Origin: Ophioceras dolichostomum
Lineage: Eukaryota; Ascomycota; Sordariomycetes; Magnaporthales; Ophioceraceae
NCBI GenBank assembly: GCA_003049485.1
Contig: PYST01000114.1
Span: 34,616 to 98,615, forward strand
DNA length: 64,000 bases
Direction of reading: 5' to 3'
In this document: piece after piece, positions 1 to 13,300 of the stretch
Layout of the letters: each line of letters starts with the position of its first letter
How positions within the stretch are numbered: the first letter of the stretch is position 1
Position numbers and translations under genes: made by a program
The notes under the pieces: generated by a model
Seen by the model: only the letters and a program-made list of their open reading frames with translations
What the model was told of the DNA's origin: nothing
Databases searched by the model: none

Positions 1-83
1 TGATATTCCTACCACAAAACACCTCCTGGGACGGCGAGTGCAAGGACAACACCACTAATTCGCAACTTAACTTGCTCGCTTAG

Positions 84-1176
84 GGGTGGATACTGCGAGT
101 CGGGAGAATACTGCACGGACAAGAAGACCTGCTGCCCTTCAGGCAATGAGTGCAGCGGTCAGCCGGGAGACTGCGGAGAGGGCAAGGAGAAATGCAACGG
201 AGGATGCATGCCGAAGGGCAAGGTGTGCTGCAAGACGGGCTACTGCGACACCGGCAAGACGTGCATGGACAACGGGTACTGCGGACCCGGCACAAGCACC
301 AGCAAGACCAGCTCAAAGACCAAGTCCACCATCACCAAGACCACCAGCACTACGACCACAAGGCAGAGCACCACCTCCACCAGCTCCGAGGGTTCCAGCT
401 CCACCACCTCCACCAGCTCCGAGGGCTCCAGCTCCACCTCTTCAACAGGCTCTACACCACCCGGCACCAAGCCACCCGGCACCACCACTGTACCCCCGCC
501 AACAGGGACCGACGGCACCAAGCCGCCACCCACCGGCACCGACGGCACCAAGCCGCCGCCTACGGGCACAGACGGCACCACTCCACCAGGCACCACGACG
601 GTGCCTCCCCCCACCGGCACCGACGGCACTTCCCCCCCACCAACCGGCACCGACGGCACCAAGCCTCCCGGCGGCTGCACCTCAGGCACCTGCCAGACCG
701 TGCCAACAGGCACCTGCACAACCCCCGGCTGCACAGCCGGCACCACGCCCGGCGGCGGCTGCACAACCCCAGGCGGCGGCTGCACAGCCGGCACAACCCC
801 CGGCACCGGCTGCACGACCTCCGGCTGCCAAACCGGCCCCGGCACAGGCTGCACGACCTCCGGCTGCCAGACCTCCCCCACGACATCAGACGGCGACTGC
901 ACCACGTCCGGCTGCGGCGGCTCCACGCCGCCCACCTGCACGGGTGGCGCTGGCGGCACCTGCACGGCGACAACCACCAGCTACACCACCACGACGGCGA
1001 CTTGCACGCTCGTCAAATGCAGCCACTCCCCGTCCAAGACGACGTACGCGCCCAGCACGGTGCCCACGGCCGCCGCCGTCCGGCGCGCCGCCTTACCGCC
1101 GCAGCTGGAGGGCATGGCGGTCGGGACGGTGGCTGCGCTGGCGATGGTGTTTGTTGCTGTGCCGCTGTTGTTGTAG
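84..1176 (+). CDS. Cys-rich, Ser/Thr/Pro-rich GPI-anchored surface protein (5' end missing)
   Basis: This is the 3' exon of a gene that begins outside the window. The frame is open from an acceptor-like tag at 81-83, and an upstream exon at about 3-37 would join in phase using a weak gtgcaa donor. The first ~70 residues are dense in cysteine, with runs such as GYCESGEYC and KTCCPSG, and resemble small chitin-binding or disulfide-rich wall modules. Next comes a low-complexity Thr/Ser/Pro region with repeats of TGTDGTKPP (about 480-670), then Gly/Cys/Thr repeats (about 670-960). The C-terminus is hydrophobic and ends in AMVFVAVPLLL right before the stop, as expected for a GPI attachment signal. 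The likely place is the cell wall or outer plasma membrane, heavily O-glycosylated. A chitin-binding role is only inferred from cysteine spacing. Confidence 0.6.
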
Positions 1177-2754
1177 TTTGGGTTGGTGGCAACCTACCTA
1201 GGTGCTTTCCTTTCTCTCTCTCCCTCTCTCCCACTCGAGACGTATTGTATGGTGGCGGACTGTGTGTAAGCTGAGCCTTTTTTCCTGTTTTCTCCTCCGC
1301 CTTGATATTAGGCACAAAGTGTATGGTATGGGTTACTAGTCTTCACTTCTTATCCCGCGTGTCTCCCTTTGCTCGCAAGGGACGACCGCGATTTTTAGAA
1401 TTATTTTTTCTCTCTCTCTCATCCACTCATTTCTTTGATTTTTGGGTTCTGCAAAAAGGGAAGGAGGCCGGGTTTTGATATCAATGAACGAATTGGGTAG
1501 GCTAGGTTAGGATAGGTAGACATGATGAGGGCGGTTGAGCTTTGAGCCCGCTTTCCTGGAATAAAAGATCATGTACACGTTTATCTATGTCCCCTCGTCC
1601 TTTCTACCCGCCCGTTCGCCATGGCAGTCGTCCTCGCGCTGCCTTGCCTCAACACTCTCGATGTGCTGTTCCTCGCCTACCTGCGCGCTGGTTTAGTTCC
1701 GCGCTGATGATTTGCTGAGACGGACCGTCGAAACCCCCCACTATCGCCATGGCGATGATCTAGCATCTTGCGACGTTGTAGAACTATTCGGAATTGCGGG
1801 TATCAAGCAGTTGTTAATACAGGAGACCAGCTCTCCGCATAGGTATGTTAGTACCTGCCTATCTAGGTAGGTGGTATGTAACATTCCTTTCGTATAGCCC
1901 GACTACATATATCCCGTGTGTGATACCGGCGGAGAAGCAGCCCTTTGCTCCGGGCCGCGACTAGCCTCGTAAGGCTGACGATGGTAGGCGGCCGAGACCG
2001 CCAAGGTCGGGCCACACGGTGGGTGACAGACATGTGGCTGGCCTCCCCGGGTCACGGTCGGCCCGAATGGCTCCGATATACGGGGATGGCCATGGCCTCT
2101 GGCGCTCACTCCTTCGCTGCTGGGCTCGTGGCAGGCCGTGTTGATGACCTTAGTCGGACTCCATGCGTGTCCCACTAGGGCATGGACTGGGGAGGGAAAA
2201 GCCGACACGTATATTTTCTCAGGTATCGCGGCGGGAGAGTCTCTGCTTTTGACTTTACTCGACTTAGATGAGGCCGAGTTGAGTGTTTTGGTGGTGAGCT
2301 GCGGATTTGACAAACGGTGATGCCTCGCCTCCAAGGGCGCGCAGGATGCGGGCTGGAACCGATGATATGCGTGTGAGCGGAGTCAACAGGTTCCCTATAT
2401 CAAAGGTCAAGTGCTGAGTACCATCTGGAACGTCGGACCAGCGCGGTGTATGGAAGGTATCTCTATATGGCACCCTTTTATTTTGACTTCGGATGTACGT
2501 ACGTTGTTGCTCTTTAACTTCCAGAGGCGTGGCGGACCTTGACAGCAACTGGCCATGGCCACACAAATGGCACAAAAATCTAAGCCTCGTAGAGGGACTC
2601 TCCCTAACACGGCTCCCCTAATAGTAGTTCCTTAAGCAAGCCGTCCGCCAGCCAGGTCCCTCCAGTCTTCTACGCCAAAAACGCCACTCTTCGTTCATGA
2701 AGAATACTGCCCTCGATCTAAAACCACCAAACACCACAAACCCCCAGCTCGCCG
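1177..2754. other. Intergenic, no gene recognised
   Basis: This stretch holds the 3' flank of the GPI protein, CT-rich tracts at about 1210-1240 and 1405-1425, and TACCTAGGTA-type runs at 1192-1204 and 1858-1874. The open frames here, up to 143 codons, overlap on both strands and show no family resemblance. Confidence 0.5.
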
Positions 2755-4147
2755 TTACAGGATCGTCCCGAAGCTGTGGTAGTATCGCAACAGTGTTAGG
2801 TCTGCCAAACATTCGACACCCAGCATAAAGATCCCAGGAAAAAGAAAAAGAATGGGAAAGTGTGAGCTTACCCAAAAGTCTTCTTAATGCTCCGCACGTA
2901 GTACTCGTTCCAGTTCCGCTTCGTGACGTCCTCCTGACCGACAGGGACGCCGCTCCACGTGACACGCATGACGGTGACATGCTCGACGTCGTTCTGATCG
3001 AACTCGATCTGCAGCCGCGAGAAGTGGCCCCCAGGCCACTGGTTCAACCGCCAGCTCTGCACGATCTTGGTGGGCTCCTCCAGCTCGAGGTACTCGCCGG
3101 ACACGTTCCCGTCGAAGAGCTCGAATTTCCCCCCCTTCTTCGCGCCCTCGAACACCTTGGGAGGAGAGCGCGTGAAGGCCGCCAGCCGCTGGGGGTCCGT
3201 GAACGTCTGGTACATCTCCACGGCCGTGGTGCGGAACTCTTCTGTGTCGTTCACGGTGGTCGTGTTGACGACGGCGCCGGGCGCTTGGCTAGCGGCCGCG
3301 CCGGAGGAGGAGCTGGGCGCGGCTTTTATGCTGGATGAGGACTGGACGTGGAGCTTCGGGGTCGAGAAGCCGCTAGAGGGGTTAGAGCCGGGAGCGTGCT
3401 GGATGTCCTTGCCGTGCTCGGCCATCAACGCGGGGGCGAGCTTGAGGAACTCGGTTCGCAGCTTGGGCACGAGCTTTGATCGGACAAGAGCTTTGACAGG
3501 CTCCTTCTCCGCCGATTCGGAGTATATGTCGATGTCGAACTATGGGATTGAACGGGGATACGTCAGTCTGGCAAGCTTTTCAACCTGGGCTTTGCTCTCG
3601 CGCTGGGAGCTGAGAGGTTTTGGGCGGGTGCCAGGGCCGGCTTGTACGTACAACGAACTCATCCTCCTCCGTGTCGTGCGCGATCTCGGGAACGGTGACA
3701 GTGCCACTAACGTCGGTGTCGTCCTTCGTAGTACCTACAATATGGGCGAGAGAATCATCTTAGCTCCACATCCTGTGAAAATTCTACAACTGGACGAACA
3801 GGGTGGGCGGGCAGGCAGAGAAAGGGATGGATGAGAATTGTGCAGACATGGCAAATTTCCATGACGATAGGTTCTTGTCTTCTATGAAAGTTTCTACTCT
3901 TCTCTTCCTTCTTCTTCCACTCACCTGTGTATTCCAGGACTAGCTTGACATCGAAGATGGTAATGACCTTGCCCTTGCGCTGGCTGACGTCGACATCGCC
4001 GTCCATGCTGACCACTTTGCTAATCTTGACCGTTACCCCACCATCCTCGACCTCAAGCTTCGTCAGGTTCTCTTCAAACCACTGCTTGGCCCAAGGAGCG
4101 GTGTCTTTGTTGACCCAGTGCCAGTTGTTGGGGTTGTGGAGGACCAT
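2755..4147 (-). CDS. AHA1: Aha1, activator of Hsp90 ATPase
   Basis: Co-chaperone that binds Hsp90 in the cytosol and stimulates its ATPase. Exons on the minus strand: 4147-3925, 3734-3652, 3539-2872 and 2773-2755. All junctions are in phase, giving 330 residues, the usual fungal length. The N-terminus carries the family motif NPNNWHW, followed by the Aha1_N domain (about residues 10-150, with KVITIFDVKL and VSGTVTVPEIAHD). A Ser/Pro/Ala linker leads to the AHSA1/START-like domain (about 190-330, with the family string SWRLNQWPGGHFS). The last exon is only 19 bases. Without it the protein would end at KKTFG at the donor gtaagc; with it the end is TFGFGTIL, matching the conserved family C-terminus. 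The start is the first ATG that includes the conserved N-terminal motif. Confidence 0.95.
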
Positions 4148-7100
4148 TGTGGGCGGCTTTTGTTTTGTCGGCGGCCTTGCGGAGGATCGCTGTTCGCTGG
4201 GCGGAAGAAGCTGTGCTGGACCAACAGTTGGTGTTTGTCAGCAAGGTGGTTCCGTAGAGACGGGAAGCCGATAACGAGGAGACGGGGGGATGTGCCAGGT
4301 CAGGAATTGGTCGAAAGACCGCAGCGTTTATCATCAATGGAGGGAGTACAAGTCACCCTATGACTGGTGCCAGCTGGAGTATCATCAGGAAGGCGAAGGG
4401 AGAGAGAAAGACTGGGGAGTTCCGGTCCGGGGGATTCATAGATTCCTGGGGCTTGAGAATACCTTTTTGGATGGATAAGCGGGTTGTGCCGAAAAGATTG
4501 CTGTGATTCAGCTGGCGCACAGAAGTCACGGCCGGGAGGAGGATTGAGGCATGTGAGGAATATTGAGAAGAGAACTGGTGAAGAAGAGAGAGGAAAGACA
4601 ACGGAGGCTCTGCGTTCTCGATGGAAGATTCGATCGGCTTCGAGTGGGTTGGCTGTGCGGTGAGCGGATACTGCCCACGATCCTCAGCTCACCGCCTTTG
4701 GCCCCACCTCCGACGACTCCAACCTCATGTGAACTACCCGACCGAGACTGATGATTGATGATGATCGCAGAGTTGATGATTGATGATATCAGCGAATCCT
4801 GTCGCCGCGACTCACCGGGGGAAACTACCAGCCGAAATACTATTGTACTTCCGTCGGAACCGAGCTGTGGCTTCAAGCTCCAGAGAGATACCACCGGAAC
4901 CTGGATACCACTATGCCTACAGAAGTCCTCAAATCTTCAGTCTACCTACCTTTGTCTTAAGACGTATCGGTGCTTGTGGAAGACACCCTAGTCCTGCGGA
5001 GCTATTGTAAATATCGTGCAAGAGGGCCGCATTCGTTCGACACCAACGCTATGATAGTATGAGGCATGAATCTAGGCACGAGTGACGCGGAGCTAATCAT
5101 GACTCCTGCTTGCGGACGACCGGGCGGCCAACAGGGATCTACAGATCCATCTATAGATTCGCTTTTGGATGTGCTGGCCAGTCTATAGAAGCCCACCGCG
5201 AGGCTACCAAGGTCCTTCGATAGCGCAGAGACCTCTCTAGTCTGCTAGTCGAGATAGAATCGACATCACCAAGAATAGCCACGTCTACGGGATGCCTTCT
5301 TTTTCTGAAAGGATGGTGTCCCTTTGGAATCCTCTGAAGCAGAAATAGAAGATTGAGCGAGGAGGGGAGACGATTGGAAGTTGCCTGAAGTTCAATTGCC
5401 TTCTTCCGTCTGTAAATAGGGAAGGAAACGGCGGAATGGGTCGTTTGGCCATCCTCTGACACAGTAATCCGGCGGCGGAGAATATTGATCTTGTTCTATT
5501 GTTATCTCAGATCGGTCGAGCGATACTTCTGAAGCCCGATGACATCAGGCCGGATCCCGAATCTGTTCACCGTGAGGGACGCAAGGCAAGACCTGCCGTC
5601 TGACCAAGTCGCTCTTGTTACGATCGTCATCGAGACCTGAGCAAACCAGAGGCTGCGGGAAAGTTTGCACAGCATTACCGAAGCCATTAGTAGAGGACCA
5701 TTGGAAATTACCTGGTCCGGTCCATACCGGGTTGGTGTGTGACCAAAGGACGTTAGACGCGTCGAGCTAACATTTGTCTCTCTTTTGCGGAAAGTCCAAG
5801 TGGGATATCGAAGCTATGGTGGCCCAATCGCCTAACCCTTGAGGCAAGAAAAGACGAACGCGGTTTTCTATTAAAAGAAAAGATGGCGTTCGACGCGTGG
5901 GCGGCGGCGTGCGTTGCCGGAACCCTGAGCTGCTCAGTGGCTCGACAGACGCCACTTGACCCACGCCCTTGGACCGAACTGGACGATCGCGATTCCGCCG
6001 CTGCTGCAGCTGATGGAACTGGGGTCTGAGGACATTGGGCAAGAGGCTGGAAGGACCTTTTTTCCACTGGAAAAAGTGCAGCTTTAGCCTCCATGCTTTT
6101 TCCGCCGTGCCCGACGTTGGTCGTTGTGGACATCGGCGATGCTGCAAAGACTGCCCGTCGTAGAAAGGAACGCGGAAACCACCTAAATTGAAGCTCCGAT
6201 CGGAATCTAGGGATGTTGTTTGTCGTGTGACGAGCAACAAGTGGCAGCCAGAGATCATATTCCCCGCCCACAAATGATAGTTCCATCCCTAGCTTCTTCC
6301 GTTCAGCCCAAACATTCCAAGCTTCAGCTCGGCCCAACGTCAATGGTCGCCATTCTGCGACCACGGGAGACTCACCCGAGGGTAAGGTCTACTGGAACAA
6401 CGGTGGCATGAAAAAAATGCAGTTTGACGCCGATCAATGAACAATGTTGCTGTGATAGACCCCAAAAAGCTGCATTATCTTGCAACGCCGACCACCTGAG
6501 GCGGAGTGGGCGGCCCAGTTCAGGGGAGGGCCCCCGATACAACGATATGGCAGTCATCGCTGGCCACTTGGAGCGGTCCGAAGGATCGCCAACGAAGACG
6601 CTGGCAGCTCGTTGCCTTGCAAGCAAGCTCGCTCGGCATTCCCTTGCCGGTAGACGACGATAGAAAAGAAAAGTCCATGACATGGGATCGTAATGAAAAG
6701 CTTCGGGCAGCCGTGCCTCGAAATAGCAGTAGGGGGCATGGGGTACATTTTTTGTCAAGCCAGACGAGGCCACTGGCATAATGGCAGGCACTTGCGAACT
6801 GGCGCCGGCGAGGGGGGAGAAAAAAATATCAAATACTAAACATCAACCGGTAACACCCGCAGCGGTGATGGAAATTGTCAAGTCGGTCAAAGTTTTCGAG
6901 TGGGGGGTCTCGGTCTCGTACGTGACGATAGACAGTCAGGCTGGTGTCTCTCACCCGCCGGCCCGGTGGCGTTCCTATAAATATCATCCCGTCACAGACA
7001 TTTGAACGTCAGTCCCACATCGTTCGGTCCCACAGAGGTCGAAGCTCACATGCGGGGGTGATTGTTCGAATCTCCCTCACGGTGGTTCTGGAGCTTGCGA

Positions 7101-10100
7101 TTCGACGCCTTGTTCCCGACCCGGTTTGTGATGAGCTGAAGAGGGCCTAGCAGAAGGTTCGATCCTGTGGTGCTGACCCCATTTTGTGATCCTCATCAAC
7201 CAACCCTGGTCATTGACGATGGCCGAACACCGACCTACACATCCCTGCCCCGCCATCGCCAGTCTAGCATTTGTTCGGTGAGGACACTAGAGCACGAGAA
7301 AAGGAGGTGGGGGACACTCTAGGGCATGCCATTGGTCGATCCTGTCAAATCCAGGAATCTGGTGTTCTTTCGCATAGTCCAAATTTGCTTCACTCTCCAT
7401 TCTCTCCCTTTTATCATGCCCCCGGCTGCCACGGGACCCCGGGCGGCTCGAAAGACATGCTTGGAGATGCGAGGAAACGGGGAAACGGGAACACGGGGAA
7501 ACAAAACAATCTGATTTCCACTTATGGGCGCCTGGCCTGGGGGACGGGATTCCTTCTCGCCTTCCACCGTACTGTACTGTATCTTGTTCGGCAGCATAGT
7601 CATTGATATTGAGCGGCCTCGGCGAGATGCCTGATTTACCCGTTCCGGAACGGGAAGCTGGCTGGTTCGGCCAGCAAAAAAAGGGGCCACTGGGCCACAT
7701 CCTATAATCTGGAGCCGTGTGCTCTCAGCCAGCTGGAATGGCGGGGGATGCGCGAGGATGGCAACGTCGCCGCCGACGTACCACAGTAATAAACGGGCTA
7801 GGAGATCCCGCCTTCGATCATTCATGCAGAGGCGTCGACGTGGTATCTGGCCTGTGGGAACAACACGAAGAAGGCCTTCGAGCCGCCGCCACTAGCTGAA
7901 AAACCGCGCGGTCAAGCCTCATCATGGCAGAGAGATGAGAGCGTTACAATCATTATGCTGGTCCTGAAAAGGGCATCGAACCTACCTCAGTCATCAGCTG
8001 ATCTGGCCAGTACCGGCGGCCGAAGAAGGGAAGGGCTTCTTGGCTTCTTGGCTCTCACTCTCGGAGAATATCAGAGCAGCGTCGCCGCGAGCTCCGCTGG
8101 TGTTGATGCGGTGCGCCGAGCCCAGGCAAAGAGCCCAGAAATGTTAACCCCTATCAACGACGTCGGAGGCAGCACGGCTCCGGTCTTGCGAAGAGTAGTG
8201 GCAATATTTTTTTTTTCTGTCGTTTTTTCTTTGCCCGCCGTGGGCTTGTCCTGCTGCCAAAGTTGTGTCCAAAGCGGACGGTGAGCCCACTCGCTAATGC
8301 ACGAGACACCGGGTGAGGTTGGCCAGCCGAATCAGAAGGCTCTAAATTTAAGCGCCGGCACACAGTTCACATGGTGCCAGCCAATCAGACCGTGTCCCTG
8401 CTAGTAAACCCACACATCCAAGAATAGATTGAGCCATTGACTTGCATGAGGGCATGGCAGAGGGGAGGGAAAACTTCCCCTCCTTTTTCAACCTCCCCCC
8501 AACTTTTTGGCCTGGTCATCACGACCTGCGTGCACAAGCCAGCACGCAAAATCACTCCCGGTGTACTTGACTGCTGGAGATACCGGAGACAGGCTCTCAA
8601 CAGGCAATGAGCAGCCTTGGCATTGGGATTTGCAAGCATGTTGGCGGCGGTCACTGCTACCCAGTACGGATCACGTCGGAACATCTCACACCTGCCCCAT
8701 CGTGCCTTACAGATCGTGAACTCGCGCCCCTCTCGAGGGGCAAGCCAGGCATTTTGCATTGACAAAGGGTGTGACACTGCTGCATCACAAGAAAGCCCAG
8801 CCTGGCTCGAGGTTGGTTCCATTCTCTGACATACGACAGAGACAGACAGACTTACTGTATTCCATACTTGTACTCGCTGATCTTGACGACCGCCTACATA
8901 GAAGATGGGGCCACGGGCGACGCAAGTCCGGACGGAGATGCATGACAGACATGCAAGCACATGGGGTGTCTTTCATCTTAGACCCGACTTCCTGTACTTC
9001 GTACGCCATTGGTCGCGCGCTGTAAGTGGCCAGAGCCTTCCGCGATGGTCTCGATGAGATGAAGCGGGAGCTTCTTCTGGCGAGCGTAGACAAGCACGTC
9101 GTATGGCAATAATATCGAGGCACGATAAAATTGCCTCCTCGAGTATGCTCTCGATGCGAGCTAGCACAGAGAAAAACAAACAGACCGACGACTGATCGCC
9201 CAATTGGGACTTGGAAGCTGCTTGACTGCCTGTGCTTCTGTGCCCCGGTTCTTTTAGGTCACTTTGTCGGTGGTGCTACGGAATGTGGAATAGGGAAACA
9301 GGCGAGGAAACGAAGGCCAAGATAGGAGCGGGTCTCGATCACCGGCTTCCTCCCGCCTAGACTTTTTCCACCCCCAGTCTCAGTGCCTGTGCCATTGCAT
9401 TAGATTGATTCCGTATCGGGGCCGTCTGCGCTCGCCATTACAACAATCGCTTTTATCTCCTGCACCTCGCACTCAGATCACAGGAAAGTGTGGACTTTTT
9501 GGACTTTGTTCCTGCTTTGCCCGTTTGCTATTTGCTGCCCGCCGCCGCCGCCGCCGAGCTCCCCCTTGCCGTCCGCCCATCCATCCAAATCCATCCTTCC
9601 AGGCACTGGGGCCAGACCAGAACAGAACAGAGCGAGCAAGCAAGCAGCAGCGCCCTTGACGCACCCAGCCGCTTTCTCGCGTCCACTGCACCTCTATCGC
9701 TCTATCGCCCCTCCCACGGGTCGCACAGGAACCAAGCAGAACCTCTTTCGACTGCACACACAGATCACAAAACGGTACTAACTCCCGGTGTTTAAGGGGG
9801 CAAATATTGTCACGGTGGTTTCTGCTTTCTGTGATGGCCTGATAAAACATTTGACATCCCGCCCTAATCGAGACGAAATCTGGATGGGGGTTGGGACGAT
9901 TCGATCTTCAAAGGCTCCTTGATGCTGGTGTCGATCAGACGCGGTGCTGTGGAGGGGCAGACCACTGGCGCAGCAGCTACGGGAGCTTTCAGCAACCACA
10001 ACCACTCTTAGCACGGCGTCCCCCGCCGCCACCACCACTACCACCACCACCACTGTTACAACCAGCCAAGGCCACGAGCCTGCGACATTTAACCCAGCTG

Positions 10101-10352
10101 CGCGCAAAAGTCGCACCACAACAGCAGACAAAACAGGACGGCAGAACAGGACAAGAGACTGGAATTGCCAAAGTCGGCCACGACAGAACCTCCGGTGGTC
10201 TGTCGCTGGGGCGATTCATAGGCTTGGATAGGGTTGCATACTTGCTATTTCCTGTCTTGAGTGGTCTGCGCCGAGAAAAAGGGCAGTCGAGATTCTTTGT
10301 TTGGGGGGACGGACGACTGGCTGGAGGATCACCGGCACGACTTTAGGCCTGC
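4148..10352. other. 6.2 kb region without a recognisable gene
   Basis: It spans the AHA1 upstream region and the leader of the large gene starting at 10353. Open frames up to 203 codons (for example 5753-6364 minus and 8385-8960 minus) have shuffled composition, no recognisable motif, and compete with frames on the other strand. A TATA-like element lies at about 6976-6984 (cctataaatatc) with no obvious gene behind it. A CCG-repeat tract lies at about 9540-9558, and CAC/ACC-rich sequence at about 9995-10060 is probably 5'UTR of the next gene. No tRNA, transposase or reverse-transcriptase motif was found. Confidence 0.45.
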
Positions 10353-13300
10353 GTGGCCGCTCCTCCCCCAGTCGTCGACGCAATTATGATGAGCACCGCT
10401 CGCGATCCCACGTCGCGGCTGCGCGCTGGGCTGAATCCTCTATTAACGACCTCACTCGGCATGTTCCCAAACCAAGCGAACACGCCTCTGTCCGCCATCT
10501 CCCTGAGCTCGCACAACGGCTTCGGCGCGATCCAAACGCCAGTCAGCGCCATCCAGCCTTACAACCCACAGGAATGGATATCATCACCAATGCCGGGCTC
10601 TGAACGCAACAGCCAGCGGTTCTCCGGCGGTGAGCCGCAGGGTGAGTGTTCTTGTGTTCTTGTGGTCTTGTGTTCTTGTGGACCGCGACGGGGCCTCCGA
10701 CCGAGCAGAGCCTCCCCCTATCTCCTCGTGAGTGATGTTGATGTACTCGTATCTAACCCATATCTCTCCACAGGGTCACCGCTGCCTCCCCCGCCATACT
10801 CGCCACCACGGAGTCAACACCCCCGGCCGCAGAGCCAGATGTACGAGCCCACACCGGCGAACATCTCGGCAGTGCGGTCGTCGGCACCCAACATGCCGCG
10901 CCAGTCGCCAGAAGTGCAGCAGACGGCTAGCAACCCGGCATTTCCCCCACCTCCCGGTGGCGGACGCGGGCTGTCAAGGGAAAGGAGGTTTGGGATTGGG
11001 ATTCCTTCGCTCAGGAGGAGATCCGACCGGGACTCGGCCGAGGCGACAACGCCTCCGGACACCCACGCGCCCATCCCCGCCATGTACCCAACTCCTTCAG
11101 CACTGCAACCAATGCCATTACAGACACCTGCACGCCAACAGCACCCAGGGCCCCTGACCCTTCAAATACCGGAGTCGTCCGACTCTGAAGCAGGCCGCCT
11201 CAATAGCATCACTACGGCCCCTGGGTCCAGGAGAGCACAGTCAACCGGAGCAATCGGCACCCCAACCTCAGCCAGGTCAAGATCGGCCTCGCAGGTGAGG
11301 TGGGAGCCTGGCATGCCGGTGCCCCCCCCACCGCCTGGCCCTCCACCCCCTGGCGCAAGGTCTCAGAGCGTGTCCCGTCCGAACAGTGGGAGCGACCCAA
11401 TCTCGTCCCCACCAACCAGGAGACCGCCGCCGAGCGGAGTCACAGCACTCGGCCCGGTGCCGCCGACTCCGGCCAACTGGACCGAGAACGAGGCCAACCA
11501 GTGCCGCACCCGCTCTCCACCGCCCAGTCGGTCGTCGCTAGCTGAGAGCTCAAGCGCCATCAGCAGCAGCACTAGCGGTGCAGGTGCGGCAGACTCTGCC
11601 GCCTCGTCATCTGTCCTTTCCAACGGACCCCCGTCCGCCGGGTTGTCCCGTAACGGGGCACTCAGGGGCGAGAAGACGCTTAGGGAAAGGAGGAACGAGA
11701 GCAGAACTCGAGGGGGAGTCCGCAACTCGATCGACGCGTCCTTCGATGCCAGCGCCCAGCAGCTTGCTGACATTGTGATCCCCGGCCCGGGGCAGCTGTC
11801 GCGACGGCTGACCATCGGAAGGGGCACGCCTAGGAGCGGCAAGTCCATGACTCACGAGCCGCCACAGAACAACAACAACAACGACGAGTCGTCGCGGAAC
11901 TCGACTCCTCGTGCGCCAGGATCAGCGTCACTTCAGCGCAGCTATCCTGAAACCCAGACACCTCCGTTCTCGCCTCGTCCGCAGAAGCCCTACCAGCTGG
12001 CGGATGCCCACTCGGCACCCCTGCACATCGCGCCCAAGGCACTGCCGACGCCACCACCCCATCACAGGTCGGCCTCAAACTCGCAGACCAGGCTTACCTT
12101 GGAGACGATCACGCCCGCACCGCTCTCGCCTCGTCTCGTGACCAAGGAGTCTGTGGTGAAGCAGACGCCGGACCAGTTCTGCCGCGGCACCATCGAGCGG
12201 TTCAAGCAGTTCGCGCACAAGGAGTCGGGCGCAGCCAACGATGCGGAGCGCGTGCGGCTATTCGCCGAGTTCATCGTCGCCGAGTCGCGCATCCGGCGCG
12301 AGCGGTATGCCGCGTCGATGGGCGCCATGGGCTCCGAGGTGCTGGACCTGACGCGCGACCTATTCCGCCCGATGCCACCCGCGGCCTCGGCGCGCAGGGA
12401 GTCGGTCACCTCACAGGCCAGCATCGCCGAGTTCACACCGCAGTCGTCAGAGCCGAGCCGGTCGCACCGCGGGTCCATGGGTTCCGTGCACCGCGAGCCA
12501 TTCCACCAGATGATCCAGACGCCCAACGATTCAGCCGGCCAGGGCCAGAGCCAGTCCAACTCGGCACCCCCCTCGGCTGGTCTGCCGCCGGGTTCACCGA
12601 TGGCCGGTCCCCCCTCCAACGCGAACTGGCAGCAGCCCGCGACGGCGAACTACATGCCCTCGCTCTCGCCCATCCTCAGCATGAGCATCAGCGACGTCTA
12701 CGACGAGGACGACTCGCGCGGCCGCCCGGCCAGCCGTTGGTGGGAGGCCGAGTCCAACGGCGCGCCGTCGATGCGCATCGAGCGGTCCAAGCGCGAGTCC
12801 AAGTACATGGGCGTCGGCAACAAGGAGGCCCGCGAGGCGCTCCAGTGGGCCGACGACCCGGCCGACTCGCTCTCGCTCGCCACCGCCAGCCACCGCGACT
12901 CGGCCGCCACCACGACTGCCACCAGCTCGAGCGACTACCCTCCAGAGAAGACGGGGTGGCACGATGTCGCCTCTGGTGCTGCCGTGCCCTCTCCTTCAGA
13001 CTCCTCTGCCGCAGCATACCACCAGCAGACCTTGACACCCCCGCCACAACAACAAAACCACCTCCGCAACTCCCTCCTCTCCAACCTCTCCACCCCAGGC
13101 ACCAGCACGGGTCCTCCCACCGGCTCCAACGGTCCCCCATCCCCACCCCAACTAGACGTCTCCCGCCTGGTCACCCTCCCACCCCCATACCCGCGCCACC
13201 ACCCCGCCGTGAACAACTCGCACCCCGAACTCTCCTCCATCCGCTCATCCGTGCGCTCGCTCTCCGACCTCTCCGACGTCGAGGCCCTCAAGACTCGCAG

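Noticed and set aside
5753..6364. 203-codon minus-strand frame
   Set aside because: No family resemblance, competing frames on the same strand, no splice-supported extension.
7021..7090. T-loop-like GTTCGAATCTCC, possible tRNA
   Set aside because: The five-base T-stem does not pair and no A-box or acceptor stem could be found.
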